DNA of 43,173 nucleotides from Chloroflexota bacterium (GTDB lineage Bacteria; Chloroflexota; Dehalococcoidia; Lucifugimonadales; Lucifugimonadaceae), in assembly GCA_002730795.1 (NCBI GenBank), contig PCAX01000017.1, positions 30,866 to 74,038 of the forward strand. The letters are read 5' to 3'. A program made the translations under genes and the position numbers. Under the pieces are notes generated by a model that was not told the origin of the DNA, ran no database searches, and saw only the letters and a program-made list of their open reading frames with translations. Position 1 is the first letter of the stretch; every line of letters begins with the position of its first letter. Positions 34,701-42,832 of the stretch are shown here, in pieces.

Positions 34701-35647
34701 TCAAGACTTTTTTTATACTTCGGAATAGGTTTTAGTATCAGGGTTATTAGAAATACTACCACGGTCCATATTAACGTTGCGATACTCAAATGTCCTGCCC
34801 TTGACCATTCCGAGAAATAAGTTAACGGTAAAAGTAACCCCCAAAAAACCTGTAATACAATCAACGCTAAACCTACAATTGAAAATCGGGTAATTAGCCT
34901 GTTGACTCGGTCACCCATGAACAACTGATGTATGGAATAGGCAGCAAATACCATTGAAATCAAAGACAGTATTCTGTGTAACATATGTATCCACCCGAGA
35001 AATTCATTAGGAATAAAAGGTCCTCTTCCACAGAGGGGCCACGAGGTACAATAAAATCCTGCTTGACTCCATACTGCATAGGAACCGCTCAGGATAGTTA
35101 GTAGTATTAATGATCCACTAATTACCAGGTTTGTCAGGTTTTTCTTGTGTTTTTTACTTACAGACCAATACAACCATTTACATTCTGTCTGTGGGTCCTT
35201 CGTTCTAGAATTAGTAGCCGAAACGAAACATAATACGGACAAAAACACAATTATTTGTGCAAGCATTAAGTGTAAGGTACGAATTGCAGGGTCTAAATTA
35301 TTTAATACCACAGCTCCACCTAGCAATCCCACCACGATTGTAAGAAATAGAGTCGCGAAACATAATCGTACGAGGGTTTTATCGGATTTGTGTTTAACGT
35401 AGACTCTCCAACACGCAACAATAATTGACAACCCTAATAAAACACCAACAGATCTGTGCCCATATTCAATAATCGCGTGGTACTCAAAAGGAGGAATCCA
35501 TTTACCGAAACACGTTGGCCAATCAGGACACCCATCACCAGACCCAGTTACCCTCGTGATTCCGCCTATGGTAATCTGACCCACAGCTCCCACCAGAACA
35601 AGAAGCAAAAGCGACACCAATGTACCATCTCTAGTAGAAGATTGCAC
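34697..35647 (-). CDS. ctaA: haem A synthase (CtaA/Cox15 family)
   Basis: This 316-residue eight-helix membrane protein oxidises the methyl group of haem O to give haem A. The two extracellular cysteine pairs of type-2 CtaA are present: Cys40/Cys46 in GDGCPDWPTC and Cys200/Cys206 in FYCTSWPLC. Haem-ligand histidines appear in EYGHRS (His64), RTLHLM (His126), HMLH (221/224) and AGHLS near the C-terminus. The start is GTG 35647. It precedes ctaB with an overlap and follows the zinc-ribbon gene by 76 bp, all on the minus strand. Confidence 0.94.
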   Translation of the reverse strand: MQSSTRDGTLVSLLLLVLVGAVGQITIGGITRVTGSGDGCPDWPTCFGKWIPPFEYHAIIEYGHRSVGVLLGLSIIVACWRVYVKHKSDKTLVRLCFATLFLTIVVGLLGGAVVLNNLDPAIRTLHLMLAQIIVFLSVLCFVSATNSRTKDPQTECKWLYWSVSKKHKKNLTNLVISGSLILLTILSGSYAVWSQAGFYCTSWPLCGRGPFIPNEFLGWIHMLHRILSLISMVFAAYSIHQLFMGDRVNRLITRFSIVGLALIVLQVFWGLLLPLTYFSEWSRAGHLSIATLIWTVVVFLITLILKPIPKYKKSLD

Positions 35648-35723
35648 TTAGGAAAACCCCCTTATTTATACTTTAGAGCCAATAGACCGCTAAGATAGCA
35701 TTGGCAGATAATTAAAGTACTTT

Positions 35724-35921
35724 TTACCTTGGTCTTCGGTTATTACCTTGCAAGATTGGCTCATACTCATGTACTTCACCATTTCTTATCTTGATATTGT
35801 AGTCACACTCAGGAGCGATACAGACCCATGCTTTATAGTGTACAGCTGCTCCCTGACCTCCAAAGTCTGACAATGGCACCAGTGTTCCATCATCGCAAGC
35901 CATACATTCTGGGAAATTCAT
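35724..35921 (-). CDS. small zinc-ribbon-like protein
   Basis: This is a predicted 65-residue protein. Two cysteine pairs, ECMAC near residue 6 and CIAPEC near residue 40, suggest one zinc-binding ribbon, with the block VPLSDFGGQGAAVHYKAW between them. The C-terminus is polar and basic. The open frame extends upstream to 36143, but that part overlaps tsaD and looks unrelated. I take ATG 35921 (TTGGA 5 nt upstream); ATG 35978 is an alternative. I do not recognise a named family. It precedes ctaA on the same strand, so a link with haem or oxidase assembly is possible but unproven. Confidence 0.6.
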   Translation of the reverse strand: MNFPECMACDDGTLVPLSDFGGQGAAVHYKAWVCIAPECDYNIKIRNGEVHEYEPILQGNNRRPR

Positions 35922-36093
35922 GTTTTCCAATCTACTTCCTCCATAATTCCAAATAATTACATGCTGTGCCCCACCCATAATTCCGTAAACATAATCGGTT
36001 CTCGGTGGCGTAGCCTTAATAGTACTGCAAAAATTCGATTCCGCTATGGTCTTATAATGTGTTTTGAGTAATTTACTTATTAAACTCAATAGC

Positions 36094-37152
36094 ATGATAA
36101 TTTTAGGCATAGAAACCAGTTGCGATGAAACCTCTGTTGGCATTTTGAATGAGAATGGACATTTGCTGACAAATATTGTTGCTACACAAGTAGACTTACA
36201 TGCTCGTTATGGAGGTATCGTTCCAGAGATTGCATCTAGACAGCACGTACTAAATATAGAACCTGTTACCGCTGCCGCTCTTTCTTCAGCTGGCTTAAAA
36301 TTAGGTGATATATCGCTCGTTGCTGTTACTTATGGGCCAGGGTTAGCTGGATCATTAATTGTCGGTCTAAATTTTGCCAAAGGATTGGCGTCATCACTAA
36401 GGGTTCCTTTCGTTACAGTAAATCATTTAGAGGGTCATATTTGGGCAGCTTGGGTCACAACTGATTCTTTTTCTCCTGCCATCAAGTCAGTTTACAACTA
36501 CGAGGAGAAGTTCCATAAACCATTACTCTGTCTAATTGTGTCAGGTGGACATACTGAATTGGTTTTGATGCACGGTCATGGAGAGTTCACCCTGATTGGA
36601 GAAACCAAGGATGATGCGGTTGGAGAAGCTTTTGATAAAGTTGCACGAGTATTAGGGCTTAGATATCCTGGAGGTCCTGAAATTCAAAAATTATCGATAT
36701 ATGCTGATGAAGAAATTGAACCTTTTCCGAGAGCTTGGATGGCTGGTAGTTTTTCTTTTTCATTTAGTGGGTTGAAAACTGCTGTGATTAACAGAGCTAG
36801 AGATTTCGGATTTTATCCTTACCGAACCTCAGGCAATCGTCCTGAAAAACGTGTCTTAGCAAATTTTGCTAAAGCTTTTCAAGATTCCATTGTTGATGTC
36901 ATAGTGAAAAAAACCATTCTTGCTGCTTCCCATTATGATTGTGGAGGGATTGTTATGGTTGGTGGGGTAGCGGCAAATTCAGCATTAAGGAACACGTTAG
37001 CTGAATCATCAAAATTACCTGTTTACGTGCCACCGGTCGACCTTTGCACAGATAATGGAGCCATGATCGCTATGGGAGGCTTGATGTCTTACAACTATGG
37101 ATCGAAAAGTTCTATGTCGTTAGATGTGAGTCCAAATCTGAGGATAAGCTAG
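36094..37152 (+). CDS. tsaD: tRNA N6-threonylcarbamoyladenosine synthase subunit TsaD
   Basis: This 352-residue ASKHA-fold protein transfers threonylcarbamoyl to A37 of ANN-decoding tRNAs, together with TsaB and TsaE. It begins MIILGIETSCDETS. Metal-binding His111 and His115 are in VNHLEGHIWAAW, and SGGHTEL and GGVAANSALR form the nucleotide site. I chose ATG 36094; a TTG at 36064 would only add ten non-family residues. The 3' end overlaps the convergent membrane-protein gene by 41 bp. The genes for its partners are not in view. Confidence 0.95.
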   Translation: MIILGIETSCDETSVGILNENGHLLTNIVATQVDLHARYGGIVPEIASRQHVLNIEPVTAAALSSAGLKLGDISLVAVTYGPGLAGSLIVGLNFAKGLASSLRVPFVTVNHLEGHIWAAWVTTDSFSPAIKSVYNYEEKFHKPLLCLIVSGGHTELVLMHGHGEFTLIGETKDDAVGEAFDKVARVLGLRYPGGPEIQKLSIYADEEIEPFPRAWMAGSFSFSFSGLKTAVINRARDFGFYPYRTSGNRPEKRVLANFAKAFQDSIVDVIVKKTILAASHYDCGGIVMVGGVAANSALRNTLAESSKLPVYVPPVDLCTDNGAMIAMGGLMSYNYGSKSSMSLDVSPNLRIS

Positions 37153-37696
37153 ATACTTTAAATTTTTGATTCCTAAACGGTACCGGAGATCGTCTTAGTG
37201 GAGAAAGTTTTCTAGATTTTTCTATTTCTATTAGCAATGATTTTAGATCAGTGATATTTTTCATGTTCGTCTTAATGAACATGCCCGCGTTTCTCGTTTG
37301 GAATATTATCGTAAAACCTTTCGGTCTTATCCAGAAATCGAACAAAAGATAAACTGATACTGATCCAACTAATAGACTTATTACATACCCAAAAGTTTGA
37401 TTCAAAGTGGTAGACAATAGTACTGCAGCAGCAGCGATACCTACCAATCCAAATATGGCGGGTCTTTTGTTCCGAGTAATTTTTGTAATGGATATCGAAA
37501 CAATTTCCTTAATATCAAGAGTTTTATACGTATATTCATTTATATTGGAATCCGAATATTGCAGATAATCCCTAGTGATACTAAGATTTCCTGTGTCGGT
37601 TTCAACCGAATAAATCATTTCATTCGTATCGGTTATGTAGAATCTTAACTGATTGTTGGGTTCGTTATCGACTGAGTTATTAAGGGAATCATGCAT
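37112..37696 (-). CDS. two-helix membrane protein, unknown function
   Basis: This 194-residue protein has a polar N-terminal region rich in beta-prone segments (residues about 18-75). Two adjacent transmembrane helices follow (RPAIFGLVGIAAAAVLL and FGYVISLLVGSVSVYLLF, about 80-120). A second beta-prone segment with GFTIIFQT comes next, then a basic tail. The arrangement resembles small bacterial PH-domain-like membrane proteins, but I cannot confirm that from sequence alone. It follows the aldolase by 18 bp and overlaps the end of tsaD on the other strand. ATG 37696 is the only early start. Confidence 0.6.
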   Translation of the reverse strand: MHDSLNNSVDNEPNNQLRFYITDTNEMIYSVETDTGNLSITRDYLQYSDSNINEYTYKTLDIKEIVSISITKITRNKRPAIFGLVGIAAAAVLLSTTLNQTFGYVISLLVGSVSVYLLFDFWIRPKGFTIIFQTRNAGMFIKTNMKNITDLKSLLIEIEKSRKLSPLRRSPVPFRNQKFKVSSLSSDLDSHLTT

Positions 37697-37714
37697 GGTT
37701 AGGAGATAAAAATT

Positions 37715-38458
37715 TCAGTCCAGTGTTTTATTTTGTTTTACCAAATCTCGGGCTGTAACAAGCATCAATTCGCTAATTCCTGTCCCCGTTGAAACGTCTG
37801 ATGAAACCTGTTTACCCGCCATTCTTGCTCTGGAATTGGCATCTTCGGTAATTTTAACGCGTTCTTCGTGGTCTGGTTGGCCAGGGTAACCAATTGAAGC
37901 AGCTAGGTCATGTGGGCCTCCAGTGATACCGGTTAGTCCCTCTACTTTTAGAATGTCATCTAAATTTTCCCAAGCGGTCTTAGATTCGATTTGCGCCCAA
38001 ATTTGCATATTGGCATTAGACCATTTGGCAAAACCCAGCTTACCCCCAAATTTATTTTCAATTATTACACTGTCATTGAATTCCGTTCCTCTTCCACCAC
38101 CCCAAGAACGTTTCCCCGCTGGTGGGAACAAACATGCGTCTGCAAGGGACTGAGCCTCTTCACCCGTATTAATGTGTGGGCCGGTTATTCCTTGAACACC
38201 TCTATCTAAAAATAGATTTATCCAATACGCGGATGAATCGGGTACTCGCGCAGTGACACTCATGCCGTATCCATTTGCTACCCGACAAATATCATCTATA
38301 GATTCAGACGAAAAATACCCATGTTCACCATCAATATTCACAGCCTCAAAACCCACGTGTGAAGCCATTTCAACTAAATGTAGCGATGGAAAAGTGAGTG
38401 AAAAAACCAATGCTTTTCGTTGTTCTTTATTTGCTGCGATAATGGTGTTGTCGATCAT
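37715..38458 (-). CDS. HpcH/HpaI-family class II aldolase
   Basis: This 247-residue TIM barrel of the HpcH/HpaI group cleaves 2-keto-3-deoxy or 4-hydroxy-2-keto acids to pyruvate plus an aldehyde. The active site is readable: catalytic His46 in DGEHGY, Arg71 in ARVP, and metal ligands Glu158 in AQIES and Asp184 in GGPHDLAASIG. Relatives include GarL and YfaU, which act after sugar-acid dehydratases. ATG 38458 is chosen; a TTG at 38473 adds five residues. It lies downstream of two enolase-superfamily dehydratases and an MFS transporter, which fits the second step of sugar-acid breakdown. The sugar is unknown. Confidence 0.85.
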   Translation of the reverse strand: MIDNTIIAANKEQRKALVFSLTFPSLHLVEMASHVGFEAVNIDGEHGYFSSESIDDICRVANGYGMSVTARVPDSSAYWINLFLDRGVQGITGPHINTGEEAQSLADACLFPPAGKRSWGGGRGTEFNDSVIIENKFGGKLGFAKWSNANMQIWAQIESKTAWENLDDILKVEGLTGITGGPHDLAASIGYPGQPDHEERVKITEDANSRARMAGKQVSSDVSTGTGISELMLVTARDLVKQNKTLD

Positions 38459-38644
38459 TATTATTTGTTCCAATCCAATTAACTTAAGAAGAACTTAAAA
38501 GTGATATCTAGTAGGTAATAGTGTAATTACGAACTATGTTGAATAACTCCTATGTTACTAAATTAGTTTACTGGATCTACCTTTTGAGCCGACTATTTAA
38601 ACAATAGGTAACTTTGATATAAGATTTTCATTTTCAACCATCTG

Positions 38645-38666
38645 CGATCCAAACTTTTTTGGATCG
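38645..38666. terminator. 9-bp perfect hairpin between dehydratase and aldolase genes
   Basis: CGATCCAAA (38645-38653) and TTTGGATCG (38658-38666) form a perfect stem around the 4-nt loop CTTT. It lies 46 bp after the dehydratase stop on the minus strand, in a 254-bp AT-rich spacer. No U-tract follows in either direction. It may be an internal terminator or processing site, or the palindrome may be an operator for the aldolase gene. Confidence 0.45.
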
Positions 38667-38712
38667 TCAGTTTAGAATTCCATTTAGGTCAGTGATTTAC
38701 TTTATTTTTGAC

Positions 38713-39855
38713 CTACTGATCGATAACCGACCCATCTTCATGAAGGCGGGTAACAACTTCTCTCGTTACCGGCGGGCATAGTTTTTCCACATTTTCCTTT
38801 AGTTTAATTCCTAATCCTGGTTTTTCTGAAATCAAAAGAAAACCCCTTCCATCGTGAACCGTGAGTCCTTCTACCATATCCGATTTTGGTGGGATTGTTT
38901 CCCCATTTGGATATTCCTGTAAAACGAAATTAGGGCACGAAGCGGCTATTTGCAGACATGCGGCCGTTGAAACAGGCGACAAAGGATTGTGGGGTACAAC
39001 ACCTACGTGGTGGGCTTCGGCGAGAGAAGCTATTTTTTTTGCCCCTGAAATTCCTCCGACCAAACAAACATCAGGTCTCACATATTGAACTGAGTTTCGG
39101 GCGAGGGCCATTTGGAATTCCCATAATGATGTGAACCTCTCTCCTGTAGCTATTGGAATATTTATTTTTTCAGCTACATAAGCCATTTCGTCAAAATTGT
39201 CTGGAGTTATAGGATCTTCATAAAAAAACGGGTGATACTGTTCTATCCCTCGGCCTAGTTGGACTGCTTCTGTAGGTGTTAACCGTCTATGGATTTCAAT
39301 ACATAAGTCGACTTCATTTCCGACTGAATCTCTATACATTTCAACTGTTTGAATAGCATCAGAGATCTTGTCAGCATGTGTCTTGAAATATTTTTCTGAA
39401 CGATCTTCGTCAAGGAATGGAGTGAGGTGGCCAACAGCCGTAAACCCTTCATTTTTTGCATCCAATATACCTTTTACAAGATCGGCTTTTGTTTCTCCAA
39501 AAACGTGACAATAGGCCCGTGCCTTATCGCGGACTTTTCCGCCTAACAATTGATACACGGGGGTTTCGAAGTGCTGACCAGCAATGTCCCAAAGAGCAAT
39601 ATCTATAGCGCTAATCGCTCCCATTATGGCTGATCCTCTAAAGTGGGAAAACCTATACATGTATTGCCAATGATGCTCTATAAGCAACGGATCTTTACCC
39701 AAAAGGTAACGACCAAATTTTTCGATAGCAACTCCTGATGGTTCCAAATACCCCCACGCTCCCGATTCTCCAATGCCGCAAATCCCGTTATCGGTTTCTA
39801 TTTTGACAATAAGATACATGTCCAAAAACATAGGGGTAATTTTCGTTATTTTCAT
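38713..39855 (-). CDS. mandelate racemase/muconate-lactonizing enzyme family dehydratase, galactonate/mannonate-like
   Basis: This 380-residue enolase-superfamily enzyme has an N-terminal capping domain (to about residue 125) and a TIM barrel. Metal ligands are Glu187 (CIEIHRR, where Asp is usual), Glu213 (FYEDP) and Glu239 (ATGERF). His189 and His289 (VPHNPLSPV) are likely acid/base residues. Those motifs resemble the mannonate/galactonate dehydratase branch, which dehydrates aldonic acids to 2-keto-3-deoxy acids. ATG 39855 follows the MFS gene by 60 bp, and the aldolase lies downstream. The sugar acid cannot be named from sequence. Confidence 0.85.
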   Translation of the reverse strand: MKITKITPMFLDMYLIVKIETDNGICGIGESGAWGYLEPSGVAIEKFGRYLLGKDPLLIEHHWQYMYRFSHFRGSAIMGAISAIDIALWDIAGQHFETPVYQLLGGKVRDKARAYCHVFGETKADLVKGILDAKNEGFTAVGHLTPFLDEDRSEKYFKTHADKISDAIQTVEMYRDSVGNEVDLCIEIHRRLTPTEAVQLGRGIEQYHPFFYEDPITPDNFDEMAYVAEKINIPIATGERFTSLWEFQMALARNSVQYVRPDVCLVGGISGAKKIASLAEAHHVGVVPHNPLSPVSTAACLQIAASCPNFVLQEYPNGETIPPKSDMVEGLTVHDGRGFLLISEKPGLGIKLKENVEKLCPPVTREVVTRLHEDGSVIDQ

Positions 39856-39915
39856 AATTGATATTCTAGTTACTAAATTTAAGGTAATTACAGGTGATAT
39901 CGATAATATTACTCT

Positions 39916-41154
39916 TTAATTTTTGTTAGGCAATTTTTCAAAAGTGATTTTAAAAACAGATGGCCAAACGATGATAGACAGTAATGTTCCAAAGATACCC
40001 ATTATGGAAGGAATAATTATCATTTGTTTCACTCCAAATGATTCGGCTAACCAACCTGAAAAAACCAAGCCTATGGGTAGGCCATAAATAGCAAGTGCTC
40101 GCAGACCCATGATGCGACCTCTGGTCGCATCAGGTGATAAACGAATAAGTGAACTGATCATCGCTACAAAAGTAACACCTCCTGCTACGCCCCAACCTAA
40201 CAGTAAAATCATTGTCAAAACCAGAGAATTCGAAAATATCATGGTTAAGCCCAGTAGATGCCAAATTATCGATCCGATAATTATGGTATACCCGGGTTTA
40301 TGAAATTGTCTGTTTGAAGCAACTATCAATGCGCCAGTCAGTGTACCCAATGAAATAACGCTGGCTAACAGGCCAGTTCCAGTGGCCCCTAGATAAAAAA
40401 ATTCTTTGGCAAAAACTGCTATCATTCCGTTTACGAGTGGAAAAACCGTCATTTCAACCATAAAAGAGAAAAATATTAGCACTTGGATTTTTTTATTGAT
40501 TTTCACTTCATGAACCCCTATTTTGAGATTTTTGAAAATGTTGTTGAAAGCGGTGGTTATCTGTGTTGGTTTGTTTATTTTGATTGCTGCCCAAATAGCC
40601 AAGATATTTACTCCTGCAATGGTGACGTATACCCAAACGATTCCAAAAAGTTCCAGTATAAGTCCTCCCATAGCAAAACTTATAACTCTAGAAGCATCTA
40701 AAGTTGACCTAGAAATACCCAGTGCTCCATGCAAATTATCAGAGGGTACCGAATCGGCCGTTAGCGACTGGATAACTAGAAGGTCGAGTGTTCTTAGTAT
40801 GCTCCCAAGTGACACGAGTATGTAAATATGCCATATTTCTAGTTTATAAATGATCATTATCATCAAAAACATTAGTGAGACAGAAAAACCGAAATATCGA
40901 ACAATTAACTGTAGTGTCTTTCTATTAAATTTGTCTACAAAAACTCCAAATAAAGGAGCAAGGAAATTTCCGCCGAATTTAAGAGCGCTGATAGCTGCTA
41001 CGTGGAAAGGCGATCCAGTTGTTTGGAAAACATAAATGGCAAGCACTATCATTTCCATTTCCGAACCAAACAGGCTTAACCCTTCCGACAACCAAACATA
41101 ACGGAAATTTTTGTATTTGAATATTTTTATAGGAGATTGAAAAAATATATTCAT
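39916..41154 (-). CDS. major facilitator superfamily transporter
   Basis: This 412-residue protein has about twelve hydrophobic segments in two halves and the loop motif GVFVDKFNRKTLQ between TM2 and TM3 (the MFS A-motif). By general look it belongs with the EntS / DHA3-like permeases rather than the sugar-acid ACS permeases, so import or export is uncertain. It sits between two enolase-superfamily genes on the minus strand, starting 70 bp after one and ending 60 bp before the other. That position suggests movement of the substrate or a product of the cluster. Confidence 0.85.
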   Translation of the reverse strand: MNIFFQSPIKIFKYKNFRYVWLSEGLSLFGSEMEMIVLAIYVFQTTGSPFHVAAISALKFGGNFLAPLFGVFVDKFNRKTLQLIVRYFGFSVSLMFLMIMIIYKLEIWHIYILVSLGSILRTLDLLVIQSLTADSVPSDNLHGALGISRSTLDASRVISFAMGGLILELFGIVWVYVTIAGVNILAIWAAIKINKPTQITTAFNNIFKNLKIGVHEVKINKKIQVLIFFSFMVEMTVFPLVNGMIAVFAKEFFYLGATGTGLLASVISLGTLTGALIVASNRQFHKPGYTIIIGSIIWHLLGLTMIFSNSLVLTMILLLGWGVAGGVTFVAMISSLIRLSPDATRGRIMGLRALAIYGLPIGLVFSGWLAESFGVKQMIIIPSIMGIFGTLLSIIVWPSVFKITFEKLPNKN

Positions 41155-41223
41155 ATCAATTACGTTGAGTGATCAAAATTAGATCAAACTAATTATTAAA
41201 GTTCAGAGCAAAATTTCAGTATG

Positions 41224-42411
41224 TCAATTTACGATATATGGTTGTAATTTGTTTTCATCGATCATGATTCCTAAACCAGGGGCATCAGGAAGTGTGAATT
41301 TCCCATCAGAATATTTCCACACAGTAGTGGCTGAATCTTGAAGTATGGCCGCCAGGCCGCCTTGAAATTCCTGAAGATATTTTGGTGATGAAACGGTAGC
41401 ACATTGGAGGGTAGCCGCCTGAAAAATTGAAATACCGTTACCCATGTGAGGTGTAACAGGTATATTTTTTTTGTAAGCCATGTTCCGTTGTATTAGGAAA
41501 TCTGATATTCCTGTTCGTCCAATGTCTGGTTGATAAACGTCGAGTGCTCTGGGGGAATCGATCCATGGTTCGATTTGGTAATGAGTTCTGAAATGTTCTC
41601 CTAATGCTATTGGAGACCCTGGTTCTTTTACCAGGAATCTATGACCTGATATATTTTCGGGTTGTAATGGACATTCATAGAAAGATACTCCTCGATTACC
41701 AAATTCCAGTTTTGCTTTGACCCCGGCCTCATATCCGGCCATCCACAGATTGTCTACCATCCATTCTTCAATATTTGGAACATTAGATTGTAGAATATCC
41801 AATTCCGCCAAGTCCTGCTCAATGTTTCCGGTTAAGAAAATTTTGAAACCTTGAATGCCTGAATCCACCCATTTTTTTGCTTCATCGATACGTTCAGTGA
41901 CAGTAGATTTTCTGATTCCTGATAAGTATACGGGTATCTTCTTTCTAGGAGATTGAACGCCGAATAAGAAACACGACGGGGTTTTTTCTCTGTTCCCCAA
42001 AGCGTCCCAAATACCTATGTCTAGCATGGCCAGAGTATCTAGCCAGTATCCCGAGGAATATCCTCGACCTCTTTGAGAATCGTAAAGGAAATTCCACAAT
42101 TCATACGGATCCTGAAATTCTTTACCTTCAACCATTTGTTTGATAATACCATCCACTATAACCTTTGTTACTTCTGGTCCTATTGGACAGTTTGTTTCTC
42201 CCCAACCGACGCTTCCATCAGTCATTTCAACTTTCAATACAGCTGTTTCTACTTTAGTCGCGTATACTGTTTGCCATCCTGACCTGAACTCAAACCGGTC
42301 TGAAAAATTTTCTTTTTCAGTTGTTCTATATTCTTCCCAATACGATTTTTCGTTGGGAAATTTCAAATGATAAGCATCAATATTTTTGATGTTGAAATTT
42401 AATTTATGCAT
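41224..42411 (-). CDS. mandelate racemase/muconate-lactonizing enzyme family dehydratase, MR-like
   Basis: This is a second enolase-superfamily protein (395 residues), distinct from the first. Metal ligands Asp220 (MVDNLW), Glu246 (FYECPL) and Glu272 (ALGEHF) are standard. Acid/base residues fit the mandelate racemase group: Lys190 in QGFKIF, and the His322-Asp296 dyad in TPHMG and QPDIGRTG. Members racemise 2-hydroxy acids or dehydrate aldonates and aldarates. It is first of the minus-strand cluster and is divergent from the lipoprotein gene. ATG 42411 gives a somewhat long N-terminal segment with charged residues 20-45. Confidence 0.87.
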   Translation of the reverse strand: MHKLNFNIKNIDAYHLKFPNEKSYWEEYRTTEKENFSDRFEFRSGWQTVYATKVETAVLKVEMTDGSVGWGETNCPIGPEVTKVIVDGIIKQMVEGKEFQDPYELWNFLYDSQRGRGYSSGYWLDTLAMLDIGIWDALGNREKTPSCFLFGVQSPRKKIPVYLSGIRKSTVTERIDEAKKWVDSGIQGFKIFLTGNIEQDLAELDILQSNVPNIEEWMVDNLWMAGYEAGVKAKLEFGNRGVSFYECPLQPENISGHRFLVKEPGSPIALGEHFRTHYQIEPWIDSPRALDVYQPDIGRTGISDFLIQRNMAYKKNIPVTPHMGNGISIFQAATLQCATVSSPKYLQEFQGGLAAILQDSATTVWKYSDGKFTLPDAPGLGIMIDENKLQPYIVN

Positions 42412-42677
42412 GACATATCATATTTTTCCAATTAGTACTCATAGTAATTTCTAGGTGTTTTTATTAGTGATTATTCTAGAGTGAAATCAAGTCTAAAATA
42501 TACATAATGTCCTCACGAAAAACTAATTAATCAATATCAAATGTAATTCTTAAACGGAATTTGAATAATCAGTTATGTGCTCACACTAACATTGTAAAAT
42601 ATCCGGTATTAGATAATCGGGAATAAAATTTTTGCTGGTTTTACATTTAATTAATCCTTTTAAAGGTGTAACTACGA

Positions 42678-42707
42678 TTGACATTTTAGATCAAAAACTG
42701 GTACGTT
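42678..42707 (+). promoter_or_regulatory. candidate promoter of the lipoprotein gene
   Basis: TTGACA at 42678-42683 is a perfect -35 consensus. Eighteen bases later TACGTT (42702-42707) is a poor -10 box (3 of 6). It is preceded by TGG, which gives the TGn of an extended -10 element. The predicted start is near 42714, about 120 nt before the ATG. Confidence 0.4.
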
Positions 42708-42732
42708 TAGTTAGTTTCCTAGGGTTATTTAT

Positions 42733-42828
42733 ACCCCTACGGGGTTGTTGATGTGATCTATCCGAGACGCTAGCGCGCTGGCAGATCCATAACCAGCAAC
42801 TATATTTGAACCGCAACTGGAGGGTTGC
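42733..42828 (+). promoter_or_regulatory. structured 5' leader with Shine-Dalgarno in a hairpin loop
   Basis: Three hairpins follow each other before the ATG at 42833. They are ACCCC/GGGGT with a 3-nt loop (42733-42745), GCTGG/CCAGC (42777-42781 with 42793-42797), and GCAAC/GTTGC (42813-42817 with 42824-42828). The 6-nt loop of the last is TGGAGG, the core of the Shine-Dalgarno. This could present or control the ribosome binding site. Folding is inferred by eye. Confidence 0.4.
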
Positions 42829-42832
42829 CTTA

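Larger units (their letters stand above)
42412..42832. other. 421-bp divergent intergenic region, dehydratase / lipoprotein
   Basis: No coding sequence is credible here. The left 260 bp are AT-rich with short repeats only (AATTA/TAATT, and CCTTT-T-AAAGG near 42655). The right part has the promoter at 42678-42707 and three small hairpins leading to the lipoprotein start, and is visibly richer in GC. A minus-strand frame across 42691-42888 is dismissed as a shadow of the lipoprotein leader. Confidence 0.5.

Noticed and set aside
37112..37152. Overlap of tsaD and the membrane-protein gene as an annotation error
   Set aside because: Both reading frames are well formed and each has a plausible C-terminus. 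A 41-bp convergent overlap is acceptable in such a compact genome.
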